A stretch of 47,237 nucleotides of DNA from an uncultured Eubacteriales bacterium (GCA_900543915.1 UQTB01000017.1:1-47237), one strand, 5' to 3'. Shown: positions 8,841 to 18,359, counted from the first letter of the stretch. Notes: generated by a model from the letters alone, not told the origin. Numbers and translations: made by a program.

Positions 8841-10211
8841 ATGAAAAGACTGATTACCATTGTTATGGCGCTGATATTGGCGCTCTCGCTCGCTTCGTTT
8901 GCGGCCTGCGGCCCCGAAGAGGAAGGGCCGGACGGCGAAGTGAAAATCACCTTTATGCACATGTGGCCGGAGCACGAAGCGGTCATGAATCAGCTGCTCG
9001 ATCAGTTTGAAGCGGAAAACGAGGGGATCACGGTAGAGGCCTCCATCACCCCCTACGATCAGATCGAACAGGTGCTGCAGGCGGCGCAGATCAGCGGCAC
9101 GCTTCCCAACGTGTATACGTTCTATACGCACTACATGACGCCGATGGTGTCTTCCACGGACGGCGTCATGGCGGGATCTCTGAACGAGCTGCACGACGAG
9201 ATCATCGGCGATTTTATCCAGGAGAGCTCCTGGGAACTGGGAAAGATCAACGGAACCTATTATTCCGCGCCTTTCCGCGCGACGGGCGAGCTGATCTTCT
9301 ACAACAAGACGCTGTTCGGCGAAAAGGGCTGGAATAAGCCCGAGACCTTCGAGGCGTTTGAAGCGCTCTTGGACGCCGTCAGCGCGGACGGTACGTATAC
9401 GCCCCTCGCCGCGGGCGGAAAAGAACATCAGATCACCTATCTCATCAACGCGATGAGCCTCTTCTGCAGCGTGATGGACGGTTCGGTGGACGAACCCGGC
9501 TATGCGGTCGGCCGTCTGGAACCGGACGAATCGGACAACACCTCCGTCCTGATCTATGAAAAAGTGCACGACTGGTACGCCGCGGATTACTTCGGCAAGG
9601 GGGCGATCGCCGTTTCCAAGCAGGGGGCGATCAAGGAATTCACTTCCCGCCGCGCGGCGATGGTCTTTGCCAACGTCAACAACCTGGGCGATATCGCCAC
9701 GCTGATGCCGAACGACGAGATCGGCGTGTTCGCCATTCCCGCTCCCTCCGCCATCGCGGAAGACGTCAAGTACGTGTACGGCGGTTACGACGGCCTGTCC
9801 TATAACCCCGGCGCGTCCGATGCGAAGAAAGAGGCGTCCTTAAAACTCATCAAATTCCTCGTCAGCGCGGAGGTGCAGCAGATCCTCGCGGACCGCACGC
9901 AGTCCATCGTCGTCAACAAGAACGCGGAGTATCACAGCGAAATGTACAAGGCGTTTGCGGAGGAATACCGCTACGTGGGCGCGTATGCGACCGGAACGGA
10001 TTACGTGACGGGGCAGAACGCGGCGGGCAACGTCTCCATCATGTCTACCTATATTTCGGGCACCTCGGGGCAGAGCGCCGCGCAGATTATCAGGCTGATC
10101 AACGACAACGTCTGGAAAGACATGCAGGATCCGCTCCTCAACAACCCCGTAAAGGATTGGTATCCCCGTCAGAATCCGAGAAAAGATTTCGACAAGAGCT
10201 GGCTTAACTGA
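8841..10211 (+). CDS. Extracellular sugar-binding lipoprotein of an ABC transporter (family 1)
   Basis: The 456-residue protein has a lipoprotein signal (ASFAACG, Cys near 23). The mature domain opens with KITFMHMWPEHEAVMNQLLDQFEAEN in the style of family 1 solute-binding proteins (MalE/MsmE type). It ends with a run of conserved helices near ASLKLIKFLVSAEVQQ. GGAG lies just before the ATG. It delivers an oligosaccharide to the two permeases encoded directly downstream. No ATPase gene is present; carbohydrate systems of this type commonly share an MsmK-like ATPase encoded elsewhere. Confidence 0.92.
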   Translation: MKRLITIVMALILALSLASFAACGPEEEGPDGEVKITFMHMWPEHEAVMNQLLDQFEAENEGITVEASITPYDQIEQVLQAAQISGTLPNVYTFYTHYMTPMVSSTDGVMAGSLNELHDEIIGDFIQESSWELGKINGTYYSAPFRATGELIFYNKTLFGEKGWNKPETFEAFEALLDAVSADGTYTPLAAGGKEHQITYLINAMSLFCSVMDGSVDEPGYAVGRLEPDESDNTSVLIYEKVHDWYAADYFGKGAIAVSKQGAIKEFTSRRAAMVFANVNNLGDIATLMPNDEIGVFAIPAPSAIAEDVKYVYGGYDGLSYNPGASDAKKEASLKLIKFLVSAEVQQILADRTQSIVVNKNAEYHSEMYKAFAEEYRYVGAYATGTDYVTGQNAAGNVSIMSTYISGTSGQSAAQIIRLINDNVWKDMQDPLLNNPVKDWYPRQNPRKDFDKSWLN

Positions 10212-10225
10212 CCGAGAGAACGCCG

Positions 10226-10247
10226 CCGCGCGCCGTCGTGCGCGCGG
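10226..10247 (+). other. Intercistronic stem-loop after the binding-protein gene
   Basis: CCGCGCGC at 10226-10233 pairs perfectly with GCGCGCGG at 10240-10247 around a six-base loop. There is no T-tract, so it is more likely an mRNA-stabilising or partial-processing hairpin that keeps binding-protein message more abundant than permease message, as in other ABC operons. Confidence 0.6.
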
Positions 10248-10264
10248 AAGGGCGGGGAGAAACT

Positions 10265-11173
10265 ATGCTTGCGATAAAATCCGTACAAAAAAAGGCGAAT
10301 CTGGTCGGCTGGCTGCTGATGATACCGACCGCGATCAGCATTCTGCTCTTCATCGTCTATCCCGTGGTCTTTTCCATCGTGCTGTCCTTTACGAACTGGA
10401 AGTTCGTGTTCGTCAATGTGGAATTTACGGGGTTTGAAAATTACAAATGGCTGTTCAGCGAACAGGGCTCGCAGTTCTGGACTTCCACGTGGATCAGTAT
10501 CAAATTTACCTTCATATCGACTGCGATCCAGACCTTTTTAGGCTTTCTGCTGGCGTACGTCCTCTACAACATGGGGCGCCGCCTGCAGGGCGTTTACAAA
10601 GTGCTCCTCTACGTTCCCGTCCTGCTGCCCGCGCCCGTGGTCAGCGTCATGTGGACGTTTATCTTCGAGCCCAACGTCGGGCTGATGGATACCATCCTGT
10701 CCGTCTTCGGCGTGACGGATTTCCCGCTGTGGCTGACCAACGAAAATATTTCGCTCTGGACGGTCATCGCCGTCAATACCTGGCGGTACATCGGCGTCAC
10801 GATGATCATTTACTTCATCGCGATGAACGCCATCCCGAAGGACGTGATCGAGGGCGCCGTCATCGACGGCGCGGGGAAGTGGCGCATCCTGTGGCGGTTT
10901 ATTCTGCCGCTGACGTGGAGCTCGACCTCCACCAACCTGCTTCTCTCCGTCATGGGCGGGCTGAAATCCTTTGACCTCTTCTATCTCTTTACGAACGGAA
11001 CGGGGGATTACGGGCTGTACGTCGTGGGGCTGTACATCTGGCGGACGGCTTATAAGTTCAAAACCTTCTGCCGCGCGGTCACCATGTCGCTGGTGCTTTC
11101 CGTCATTATCGCGGTCATTTCGCTGGGGATGAACAGCCTTTTAAACAAGCAGGAGGACCGCATCAATGACTGA
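10265..11173 (+). CDS. Sugar ABC transporter permease (MalF type)
   Basis: This 302-residue protein has six hydrophobic segments, starting with VGWLLMIPTAISILLFIVYPVV. The EAA loop that contacts the ATPase reads EGAVIDGAGKWRILWRFILP near residue 200. I chose the ATG at 10265, seven bases after GGGGAG; an in-frame GTG nine codons earlier falls inside the stem-loop. The gene overlaps the second permease by eight bases. It forms half of the membrane channel for the adjacent binding protein. Confidence 0.92.
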   Translation: MLAIKSVQKKANLVGWLLMIPTAISILLFIVYPVVFSIVLSFTNWKFVFVNVEFTGFENYKWLFSEQGSQFWTSTWISIKFTFISTAIQTFLGFLLAYVLYNMGRRLQGVYKVLLYVPVLLPAPVVSVMWTFIFEPNVGLMDTILSVFGVTDFPLWLTNENISLWTVIAVNTWRYIGVTMIIYFIAMNAIPKDVIEGAVIDGAGKWRILWRFILPLTWSSTSTNLLLSVMGGLKSFDLFYLFTNGTGDYGLYVVGLYIWRTAYKFKTFCRAVTMSLVLSVIIAVISLGMNSLLNKQEDRIND

Positions 11174-12047
11174 AGCAAATATAAGTTCTGCGGCGTTCCG
11201 CAGAAAGCGCACGCGCGCGGAAGTAAAAAGGATCGTCTCCAACGTCGTTCTGTTCGTCGTCATGGCGGTCGTCACCGTGCTGGTCTTGTATCCCATGCTG
11301 TTCGTGCTCTTTACTTCCTTCAAGACGTATGCGGAGTTTTTGGACGACCCCTTCGGCTTTTCCTTTGCGCACCCCGAAAATTACGCAAGGGCCTGGATAG
11401 ACGGGCATTTTTCCACCTACTTTCTCAATTCCGTCCTGGTGACGGCGCTGACCGTCCTGTCCAAAGTGTTCATGAGCGGCATCGTCGCCTACTGCGTGGG
11501 CGTTTTGCAGTTCAGGGGATACAAGATATTTATGGCGGTCATTCTCTCCACCATGTTTTTCACGGGGGAGATCACGGGGATCCCGACCTTTCTGATGATG
11601 CGTTCCCTCAATACGCTGGATACGCTCTGGGCGCTGATTCTGCCCGGCGTGCTCTCGCCGGCGGGGCTGGGCGCTCTGCTCGGCGTGGGTTATGCGAAAA
11701 AGATCCCGAAGGAGCTGCACGAGGCGGCGCTGCTGGACGGCGCGGGGCTCTTCTCCATCTTCTGGCACATTGATTTCAAACTGATGATCCCCATGCTGAC
11801 GCTGGTCGCGATCCAGACGTTCACCGGCTCGTGGTCGGATTTTTACTGGCCGCTCATCACCATCACCACGAACGACGCGGCGCGCACGCTTCCGCTCGGG
11901 CTCATCAACTTCCAGTCCCAGAACAACTCCGAATACGGGGTTCTTTCCGCGGGGCTGGTGATCCTCACAATCCCCATCGTCGCGTTGTACGCGGGGCTTT
12001 CAAAGTATTTTATCGAGGGCGTAGCGGCGGGCGCCGTCAAAGGTTAA
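11166..12047 (+). CDS. Sugar ABC transporter permease (MalG type)
   Basis: The 293-residue protein carries about six membrane segments. The EAA loop is HEAALLDGAGLFSIFWHIDFKLMIP near residue 180, with the C-terminal extension typical of MalG-type partners. Its start lies inside the end of the MalF-type gene, indicating translational coupling. It completes the importer membrane domain. The order binding protein, MalF, MalG is the standard one for the CUT1 family, which imports di- and oligosaccharides. Confidence 0.92.
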   Translation: MTEANISSAAFRRKRTRAEVKRIVSNVVLFVVMAVVTVLVLYPMLFVLFTSFKTYAEFLDDPFGFSFAHPENYARAWIDGHFSTYFLNSVLVTALTVLSKVFMSGIVAYCVGVLQFRGYKIFMAVILSTMFFTGEITGIPTFLMMRSLNTLDTLWALILPGVLSPAGLGALLGVGYAKKIPKELHEAALLDGAGLFSIFWHIDFKLMIPMLTLVAIQTFTGSWSDFYWPLITITTNDAARTLPLGLINFQSQNNSEYGVLSAGLVILTIPIVALYAGLSKYFIEGVAAGAVKG

Positions 12048-12058
12048 AGGAGAATAAC

Positions 12059-13606
12059 ATGTACATCACCGAACAGGAATTACGAAATAAAATTCTCGGC
12101 TGCTGGTTCGGCAAGAACGTCGGCGGCACGCTGGGCGCTCCGTATGAATGGCGGCGCCAGATCAACAATGTGACCTTTTATCAGGATTCGGTCAACGGCG
12201 AACCGCTGCCGAACGACGATCTGGATATTCAGCTTCTCTGGCTGATCGCCATGGAGCAGCAGGGGATCGGCCTGTCCGCCGAGACGCTGGCGCACTACTG
12301 GGAGATATTCGTCACGCCGCACTGGGCGGAATACGGCATCGCCAAGGCGAATATGAAACTCGGGCTGATACCGCCCCTCTCGGGCTCCTATCACAATTTA
12401 TACAAAGACAGCTGCGGCAGCTATATCCGCAGCGAGATCTGGGCGTGCGTCGCGCCCGGAACCCCCGCGCTCTCCGCGGAACTCATGCTGCGCGACTCGC
12501 AGATCGACCACGGCGGGCGGACGGAGGGTACCTACGCGGCGGTCTTTATCGCCGCGCTGGAGAGCGCCGCGTTCGTCGAAAGCGATATCCACAAGCTCAT
12601 CGAGACCGGGCTCACATACATCCCCGCGGAATGCGATATCGCAAAGGTGATCCGCATGGTGATCGGCGCCTACGAGGCGGGTAAGACCTATATCGAGGCG
12701 CGCGACATGATTCTGGAAGCCTACCGCGGCGAGCCGTTCACGTACTTTGAAAACGGCGAGATGGTCAAGCTGGTCTCCGACCGCGACCGCGCGCTGGGCT
12801 TTGACAAGGGCAGAAAGGGGTACGACGTGGTGGACAACGTCGGTCTGATCGCGGTAGGACTTCTTTACGGGGAGGGCGACTTTGCAAATTCCATGCTGTG
12901 CGCCATCAACTGCGGGGAAGATACCGACTGCACCGCCGCAACCATCGGGTCTATTTTCGGCATCATCATGGGGTACGATAATATTCCCGAAAAATGGAAA
13001 GCGCCCATCGGCACGGGGATCAGAACGGTGTGCCTCAATCACGGAGAGATCGAGGGAAAGGTCCCCGCGGATATCTACGATCTGACGGAGCGCACGTTCA
13101 GGCTGTACCGCCGCTTTGAACTGCAATATCCCGTCAATCTGCATCTCGGCGCGGAAACCGGGGGGACGTCTCCCGCGCTCGCCTGCAATCCCTATGTATT
13201 CGACGCGCTCTATCGGTTTGCGGACTGCGCGTATCATTCGTTCACCTTCTTCGACGTCGCCGTGCGCTATGACGACGGCGCGGAGTGGAAAGAAGGGGGA
13301 AATGCGGTCACGCTCTTCTTCGTCAACCGCTACGCGACCTGCGAACACGTCGAGATCGCGTGGCAGAAAAAGGAGGGGATCACCGTAGATCAGCCCGTGG
13401 CGGCCGTCTTTTTGCCGCAGGATAAATACGGGGATCACATTCAGAGCGCGGTCTTTCACCTCACCGCGGAAAATCCGGCCGCCGTCGAACTGCTGACGGT
13501 GACGGTCCGCATGACCAGCCGCGTCTGTTCCGCGGCGTTCACCGTTCCGTTTGTCCGCGGCTGCGGGCAGAAGGCGGTCAGCGTGGAGGCGCGCGAGACA
13601 TGCTGA
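12059..13606 (+). CDS. ADP-ribosylglycohydrolase (DraG-like) family protein
   Basis: The 515-residue protein shows both metal-site signatures of the ADP-ribosylglycohydrolase fold. KILGCWFGKNVGGTLGAPYE (residues 11-30) is followed by NDDLDIQLLW (52-61) in place of the family's TDDT motif, and GEDTDCTAATIGSIFG lies near 285-300. Residues after about 360 form an extra beta-rich domain. The start is the ATG at 12059 with AAAGGAG upstream; the longer in-frame extension lies inside the permease gene. Placement between a sugar importer and a GH65 enzyme suggests it acts on an imported glycoside or N-glycosidic bond rather than on protein ADP-ribosylation, but this is inference. Confidence 0.82.
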   Translation: MYITEQELRNKILGCWFGKNVGGTLGAPYEWRRQINNVTFYQDSVNGEPLPNDDLDIQLLWLIAMEQQGIGLSAETLAHYWEIFVTPHWAEYGIAKANMKLGLIPPLSGSYHNLYKDSCGSYIRSEIWACVAPGTPALSAELMLRDSQIDHGGRTEGTYAAVFIAALESAAFVESDIHKLIETGLTYIPAECDIAKVIRMVIGAYEAGKTYIEARDMILEAYRGEPFTYFENGEMVKLVSDRDRALGFDKGRKGYDVVDNVGLIAVGLLYGEGDFANSMLCAINCGEDTDCTAATIGSIFGIIMGYDNIPEKWKAPIGTGIRTVCLNHGEIEGKVPADIYDLTERTFRLYRRFELQYPVNLHLGAETGGTSPALACNPYVFDALYRFADCAYHSFTFFDVAVRYDDGAEWKEGGNAVTLFFVNRYATCEHVEIAWQKKEGITVDQPVAAVFLPQDKYGDHIQSAVFHLTAENPAAVELLTVTVRMTSRVCSAAFTVPFVRGCGQKAVSVEARETC

Positions 13607-15837
13607 CGGCAGAGAGAACGCGCCTCGTACAGCGGGGGTACGACATGACGGCAGACCGCCGTTACGCCGCCCTCTTCACCACCGGAAACGGCTATATCGG
13701 CGTGCGCGGCAGCTATGAAGAGGATACCGAGCTCTGCACGCAGGGCGCGTATATCAGGGGATTCATCGACAAGACCATAGAGATCTGCACGCCCTATTAT
13801 CCCAATCCCTTCGTCAAGAAAAAATACTATGACGACGACGGGCTGAAGGCCTGGCAGGACACCGAATGCGGCGTCAATTTTGCGGATATTCTGACCGTGT
13901 TCGTCGAGATCGGCGGCGCGCGGTTCGACCTTTTGGAGGGGAATCTGGTCTCCTTTGAGCGGTCGCTCGAATATGCGACGGGCGTGCTTACCAGAAAAGT
14001 CGTGTGGGAGGACGGAAAAGGAAACCGTACTGAACTTGTCTTCGAGCGGTTTTCCTCCTTTGCAGACGATCACGTGTACTGTCAGCGCGTCACGGTGCGT
14101 CCGCTCAATCACAGCCTTCCCGTCGCCATCGGGAGCGGCGTGGAGCTCCGGACCAAGACCATGGGGCAGATCGTCACGAAAACGCTTTCCCGCGCGGTTT
14201 CGGGCGATACCGTTTCCGCGCGCATTCTCTCGGGGGAGAAATACGGGTTTACGGCAGAGGTCGTCGCCCGTTCCCGCGTAACGGCGGGAGGAAAGGCTGT
14301 AAACGGAAAACCGGAGGACGGAAAAATTCCCCTGATTCGTTTTGAAACGCCCGGCGGGGACGGAGAAGTCGTGCTGGAAAAAATCGTTCACGTCGTCACC
14401 TCGCGGGACGAGGACGGCGCCTGCGCCGCGCAAATCGACGGCGCCACGTACGAAGGGGAATATGCCCGCCACATCGCGGCGTATGCGCCGCTGTTTGAAG
14501 TCGCGAACGTGGAGATCGAAGGGAAAGACGAACTGGACGGCGCGCTCCGTTTCGCTTCCTACCATTCCCTTATCTCCGTCTGCCGCAACGACAGCGTGCA
14601 CGGCGTCGCGGCGAAGGGATTGACGGGCGAACACTACCACCAGTTTGTCTGGTGGGACAGCGAAGTCTATCAGATGCCCTTCTTTTTATACACCAATCCC
14701 TCCGCGGCGAAAAATACGCTTCTTTACCGCTATCGCACGCTTTCCGCGGCGAAAAAGATCGCGGCGGAAAAGGGGCTTGCGGGCGCGCGCTTCGCGTTCT
14801 GTTCGAGCGTGACGGGGGAAGAATGCGTCTGGAGCTTCTGTGTCCAGCCGTTTTTGCAGGATCACATCGTGTCCGACGTGATGCTGGCGGTATTCCGCTA
14901 TCTGGATGCGACGGACGACGGGGACTTCCTTCGCCGTTACGGGCTGGAACTGCTGAGCGAGTGCGCGCTTTACTGGCTGTCCCGCGTGACGAAGACGGAG
15001 CGCGGCTATGAGATTCTGCACGTCACGGGGACGGACGAGCACCACGCGGAAGTGGACAACGACGCATATACGAATTATTGCGTTTCGTATGCGCTGAAGC
15101 GTTTTTCCGCACTTGCGGCGGGCGGAAAGGCGGAGCGCTTCGGCTTTACAAAGGAAAGAGATCAAGAGCTCGCCGCGGTGGCGGAGGGCATCTTCCTTCC
15201 CGTCGGGGAATACGGTTATATCCCGCAGTTCGACGGCTATTTTTCCCTCGCCGACCGCATGGATCAAAGCGAAAATCTCTCCGGACTGCAGATGCGCTAT
15301 TCGGGCTCCTATGCGGACAGCCAGATCATCAAGCAGCCGGACGTCATGCTGCTATACAGCTATGTGGACGTCGGCATGGACCGTTCCCGCTATCAGGAAA
15401 ATTTCGATTACTACGAGAAGATGTGTGAAATGAGCTCTTCGCTCTCTTACGCCCCGCACGCGGTCTGCGCCGCGCATCTGGGGCGGACGCGTTCCTTTCT
15501 GGAATATCTGGAAAAGACGGTCACCATCGATCTCGCCAATCTCCACGGCGGCGTAGAAGAGGGCGTTCATTCGGGCTGCGAGGCGGGAGGATATCTCGCC
15601 GTGCTGTACGGCGCGTTCGGCGCGCGGTTCTCCGCAGCGGAAGTTTCCTTCGATCCGCGCTACCTTCCGGGCATAAAGAGCGTCAGACAGCGCTTTTATT
15701 ATAAAAACGCCTTGATTTTATCGGAAATTCGTGGTAAACTATTTACGATACAGAAATTGAAGGGGAACGCGGTTTCGGTCGGCTATGGCGGAAAAACGTA
15801 TCTGCTGACGGATTCGCTCACATTTGAACTGACTTGA
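13600..15837 (+). CDS. GH65 family glycoside phosphorylase/hydrolase
   Basis: The 745-residue protein follows the GH65 plan: an N-terminal beta-sandwich opening with TTGNGYIGVRGSYEE, a linker, an (alpha/alpha)6 barrel and a small C-terminal beta domain. The barrel has FVWWDSEVYQMPFF near 350 (family WDTE motif). TGTDEHHAEVDNDAYTN carries the presumed general acid Glu480, and the phosphate-site-like segment IIKQPDVMLLYSY follows near 575. GH65 enzymes mostly phosphorolyse alpha-linked glucosyl disaccharides such as maltose, trehalose, kojibiose or nigerose; the substrate here cannot be assigned. It overlaps the preceding gene by seven bases. Cytoplasmic, since no signal peptide is seen. Confidence 0.9.
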   Translation: MLTAERTRLVQRGYDMTADRRYAALFTTGNGYIGVRGSYEEDTELCTQGAYIRGFIDKTIEICTPYYPNPFVKKKYYDDDGLKAWQDTECGVNFADILTVFVEIGGARFDLLEGNLVSFERSLEYATGVLTRKVVWEDGKGNRTELVFERFSSFADDHVYCQRVTVRPLNHSLPVAIGSGVELRTKTMGQIVTKTLSRAVSGDTVSARILSGEKYGFTAEVVARSRVTAGGKAVNGKPEDGKIPLIRFETPGGDGEVVLEKIVHVVTSRDEDGACAAQIDGATYEGEYARHIAAYAPLFEVANVEIEGKDELDGALRFASYHSLISVCRNDSVHGVAAKGLTGEHYHQFVWWDSEVYQMPFFLYTNPSAAKNTLLYRYRTLSAAKKIAAEKGLAGARFAFCSSVTGEECVWSFCVQPFLQDHIVSDVMLAVFRYLDATDDGDFLRRYGLELLSECALYWLSRVTKTERGYEILHVTGTDEHHAEVDNDAYTNYCVSYALKRFSALAAGGKAERFGFTKERDQELAAVAEGIFLPVGEYGYIPQFDGYFSLADRMDQSENLSGLQMRYSGSYADSQIIKQPDVMLLYSYVDVGMDRSRYQENFDYYEKMCEMSSSLSYAPHAVCAAHLGRTRSFLEYLEKTVTIDLANLHGGVEEGVHSGCEAGGYLAVLYGAFGARFSAAEVSFDPRYLPGIKSVRQRFYYKNALILSEIRGKLFTIQKLKGNAVSVGYGGKTYLLTDSLTFELT

Positions 15838-15845
15838 AAGAGACG

Positions 15846-16865
15846 ATGAAGATTACCAGAGAGATGGTCGCTGCGCGCGCGGGAGTCTGCAAACAGACGG
15901 TTTCCTGCTATTTCAGCGGCAAACGGAAGGTGTCGCCCGCGGCGGCGGAGCGCATCGAGCGCGCGATCAAGGAATTGAATTACGTTCCCAATATGCTCGC
16001 GCGCAGCCTGGTGATGAAGGAGACGCGCACGCTCGCCGTCATCTGCAACGACATTGCGAATCCCAATTACAGCGAGATCATCGGCGGCATCGAGCGCGCC
16101 GCGCAGAGGGAGGGATATACCGTAGCGGTCTACAACGCGAAGAACTTTTCGCAGCGGATCGTCACGGACATCATTTCCCGCCGCATGGACGGCGTGATCG
16201 TCCTCACGTTCAAAAAGACCATCGGGGAGGAGAATTTCCGCTACCTTGCGGAAAACGGCGTCCGGCTGGTCATCACCCATTCTGCGGGCGAGCATGCCGA
16301 GCGCTATATGCAGCTGGAGCCCGATTTTTCCACGGGAATCGACTGCGCCGTCCGCCGCCTGGCGGAACTGGGGCATCAGAAGGTCGCCATGCTGAGCTGT
16401 TTTCCGCCCGGCATCACGATAGATGAGCGGAATAAATTTTTTCTCGAGAGCTGCGCGCGGCACTTCGGCGGCAGAGCGGAGCTTCTGACGGGCGAAACGC
16501 CGATGGAGGCGAGTCTCCGCACGGGAGAGATCCTGGCGCACCGTTTTCTGGAAAGCGGAAGCAAGGCGACCGCCGTGTTCACCACCAACGATCTGATGGC
16601 GGTCGGCGCGTTGCGCGTATTCGTCCGCAGCGGGCGGGAGATTGCGGTCGTCGGCATCGACAATACGGTCTTTGCGGAATACGTCGTTCCGTCTCTGTCC
16701 TCGATCGGATACGACAAGGAGGCGTACGGCCGGCAGCTGATCCGGATGTTTTTGGAAGAAAAGAACGGGGAAGCGCCCCGCCTCGAGACGGTGCCCACCT
16801 TTTTTATCGAGCGGGAAAGCATTTTTCCGCTCAAGGACGGGGAGCAAACGGAGAACGCGCCTTAA
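15846..16865 (+). CDS. LacI-family transcriptional regulator
   Basis: A 339-residue protein with an N-terminal LacI helix-turn-helix (ITREMVAARAGVCKQTVSCYFSGK...) and hinge region LNYVPNMLARSL. A periplasmic-binding-protein-like effector domain follows from about residue 60. The ATG at 15846 is used; a TTG four codons earlier overlaps the GH65 stop. It is the last gene of the operon, so the operon is probably autoregulated by an imported or processed sugar. CG-centred palindromes at 4757 and 4859 are plausible binding sites. Confidence 0.9.
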   Translation: MKITREMVAARAGVCKQTVSCYFSGKRKVSPAAAERIERAIKELNYVPNMLARSLVMKETRTLAVICNDIANPNYSEIIGGIERAAQREGYTVAVYNAKNFSQRIVTDIISRRMDGVIVLTFKKTIGEENFRYLAENGVRLVITHSAGEHAERYMQLEPDFSTGIDCAVRRLAELGHQKVAMLSCFPPGITIDERNKFFLESCARHFGGRAELLTGETPMEASLRTGEILAHRFLESGSKATAVFTTNDLMAVGALRVFVRSGREIAVVGIDNTVFAEYVVPSLSSIGYDKEAYGRQLIRMFLEEKNGEAPRLETVPTFFIERESIFPLKDGEQTENAP

Positions 16866-16880
16866 AAGGGCGCGTTTTTT
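16854..16880 (+). terminator. Intrinsic terminator of the first sugar operon
   Basis: AACGCGCC at 16854-16861 pairs with GGCGCGTT at 16869-16876, followed by a run of T residues to 16880. The stop codon of the LacI gene lies in the loop. Confidence 0.88.
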
Positions 16881-16891
16881 CGTCCGGCGCC

Positions 16892-16921
16892 TTGACAAAA
16901 ATTACCGGAAAGGGGTATAAT
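16892..16921 (+). promoter_or_regulatory. Promoter of the SDR gene
   Basis: TTGACA at 16892-16897 and TATAAT at 16916-16921 with an 18-base spacer, directly after the preceding terminator and about 50 bases before the SDR start codon. Confidence 0.85.
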
Positions 16922-16969
16922 TATTGTGCAATCGTCAATACAGACGGTATGTTTTATCAGGAGGAAATC

Positions 16970-17728
16970 ATGAAGTTATTGGAAGGAAAGACAGCGATCA
17001 TTACGGGCGGCAATTCGGGCGTCGGAGAAGCGACGGCCCTTCTGTTTGCGAGAGAAGGGGCGAACGTTGTCATCAGCGCGCGCAGAAAGGACGCATTGGA
17101 TGCCGTCGCGAAGAAGATCGAAGCGGAGGGCGGTTCCGTGCTTGCGGTATCCGCGGATATCTCCGTCGACGCGGACTGCCGCCGGCTGGTGAAGGAGGCG
17201 GTTAAGGCGTTCGGACAGGTGGACGTGCTTGTCAACAACGCCGGCGTTCTGGATACGGGGCTTGCGACCGTCGACCATTTTGACGACGAAGAGATCCGCA
17301 AGGTCGTCTCCATCAATCAGATCGGCACCATGCAGTGCATCCGCGCGGCGATGACCGAACTGAAGGCGGGCGCCTCCATCGTCAATGTCGCATCCGTCGC
17401 GGGCGTCAACGGAGGAGGCGGCGCGGCTTACGTCTCTTCCAAGGCTGCGATCATCGGCATAACAAAGCACACGGCGCTTTTGCTGGCGGGCGAATCCATC
17501 CGCTGCAACGCGGTCTGTCCGGGAAATATCGTCACGCCCATGACGATGAATATGGATCAGTCCAAGATCGACAAGCGCATGATCGGCGCGATGAGCAAGC
17601 ACAACGACCTGACCATCCGCCCCTGCATGCCGGAGGACGTGGCGAATATCATCGCTTTCCTCGCCTCGGACGCTTCCAAAGCGCTGACGGGGCAGATCAT
17701 TGTGAGCGATTTCGGCGCGTCTTTGTAA
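16970..17728 (+). CDS. Short-chain dehydrogenase/reductase (FabG-like SDR)
   Basis: This 252-residue classical SDR has the nucleotide-binding motif GGNSGVGEATALLF near residues 12-25, NNAGV near 90, the catalytic serine region NVASVAG near 138-144 and Tyr154-x-x-x-Lys158. Arg in SARRKD after the second strand suggests NADP(H) preference. I used the ATG at 16970 after AGGAGG; an upstream TTG overlaps the promoter. It stands as a single-gene unit between two terminators. FabG, sugar dehydrogenase and bile-acid/steroid dehydrogenase roles all fit this fold and cannot be separated by eye. Confidence 0.88.
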   Translation: MKLLEGKTAIITGGNSGVGEATALLFAREGANVVISARRKDALDAVAKKIEAEGGSVLAVSADISVDADCRRLVKEAVKAFGQVDVLVNNAGVLDTGLATVDHFDDEEIRKVVSINQIGTMQCIRAAMTELKAGASIVNVASVAGVNGGGGAAYVSSKAAIIGITKHTALLLAGESIRCNAVCPGNIVTPMTMNMDQSKIDKRMIGAMSKHNDLTIRPCMPEDVANIIAFLASDASKALTGQIIVSDFGASL

Positions 17729-17766
17729 AAACGGTTTGTTTTAATCGCAATTTATATGAAAGAAAA

Positions 17767-17796
17767 GGCGCCCGCGGCAGATATGCCGCGGGCGCC
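17767..17796 (-). terminator. Strong hairpin terminator between convergent genes
   Basis: GGCGCCCGCGGCA at 17767-17779 pairs perfectly with TGCCGCGGGCGCC at 17784-17796. On the minus strand it is followed by TTTTCTTT, so it mainly ends the minus-strand gene at 17832, and it may also block readthrough from the SDR gene. Confidence 0.8.
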
Positions 17797-17831
17797 CTTC
17801 CGCTTCGTCCGGACAGCGAAGCCTCCCGTTT

Positions 17832-18272
17832 TTATAAATAGGTCTTCAGCTTTTCTTCATACCCTTCTTCCAGGGCCAGGAGCCGATCGGCAAAGTCCAG
17901 GACGTCCTCGTTCAGCACGCTTCCGCTCTCGTTTTTCAGCTGCGTCAGCTCGACGATGCCCATAACCGTCCCCTGAACCATCATATCCGCCATGTGGCTC
18001 TTGGACTTGTCCGCCAGCGTGTTCATCTTGATGGAGCTCCAGATCATCGCCTTTTTCAGGGGATTGATATCTTTCGGCTCCATGTCGTGCTCCTTCATGT
18101 AGCGTGAGATTTCCCCGATGATCTTTTCGTACCCCTCGTACTGATCGAGAAGCTCCTGTTTAAAATCCAGATCGACCACCTCGGGCGTGAGGTTGGAGAG
18201 AGATTGCAGCGCGATGTGCGCGTTTTTATAGATGTTGACGAGCGCCTCCTCGTTTACTTTTTTATCCTGCAT
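17832..18272 (-). CDS. Hypothetical all-helical protein, ferritin-like in pattern
   Basis: A 146-residue, soluble protein rich in Leu, Glu and Lys, predicted to be helical throughout. It opens with MQDKKVNEEALVNIYKNAH and continues in about four long helices, a layout like small ferritin-like or DUF2383-type bundles. No clear di-iron ExxH pairs are visible, so the fold is tentative and the function unknown. The start is the ATG at 18272 (minus strand) with AAAAGGAGG seven bases before it; a longer extension upstream runs through the promoter region. It is divergently oriented from rplU. Confidence 0.7.
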   Translation of the reverse strand: MQDKKVNEEALVNIYKNAHIALQSLSNLTPEVVDLDFKQELLDQYEGYEKIIGEISRYMKEHDMEPKDINPLKKAMIWSSIKMNTLADKSKSHMADMMVQGTVMGIVELTQLKNESGSVLNEDVLDFADRLLALEEGYEEKLKTYL

Positions 18273-18359
18273 AAAGGCCTCCTTTTCGGGTAGTATGGGG
18301 AGGGACTCCAAAAATATGCAAATTACGCAAAAGATTCGCAAAAACAAGGGGAAAATCGT

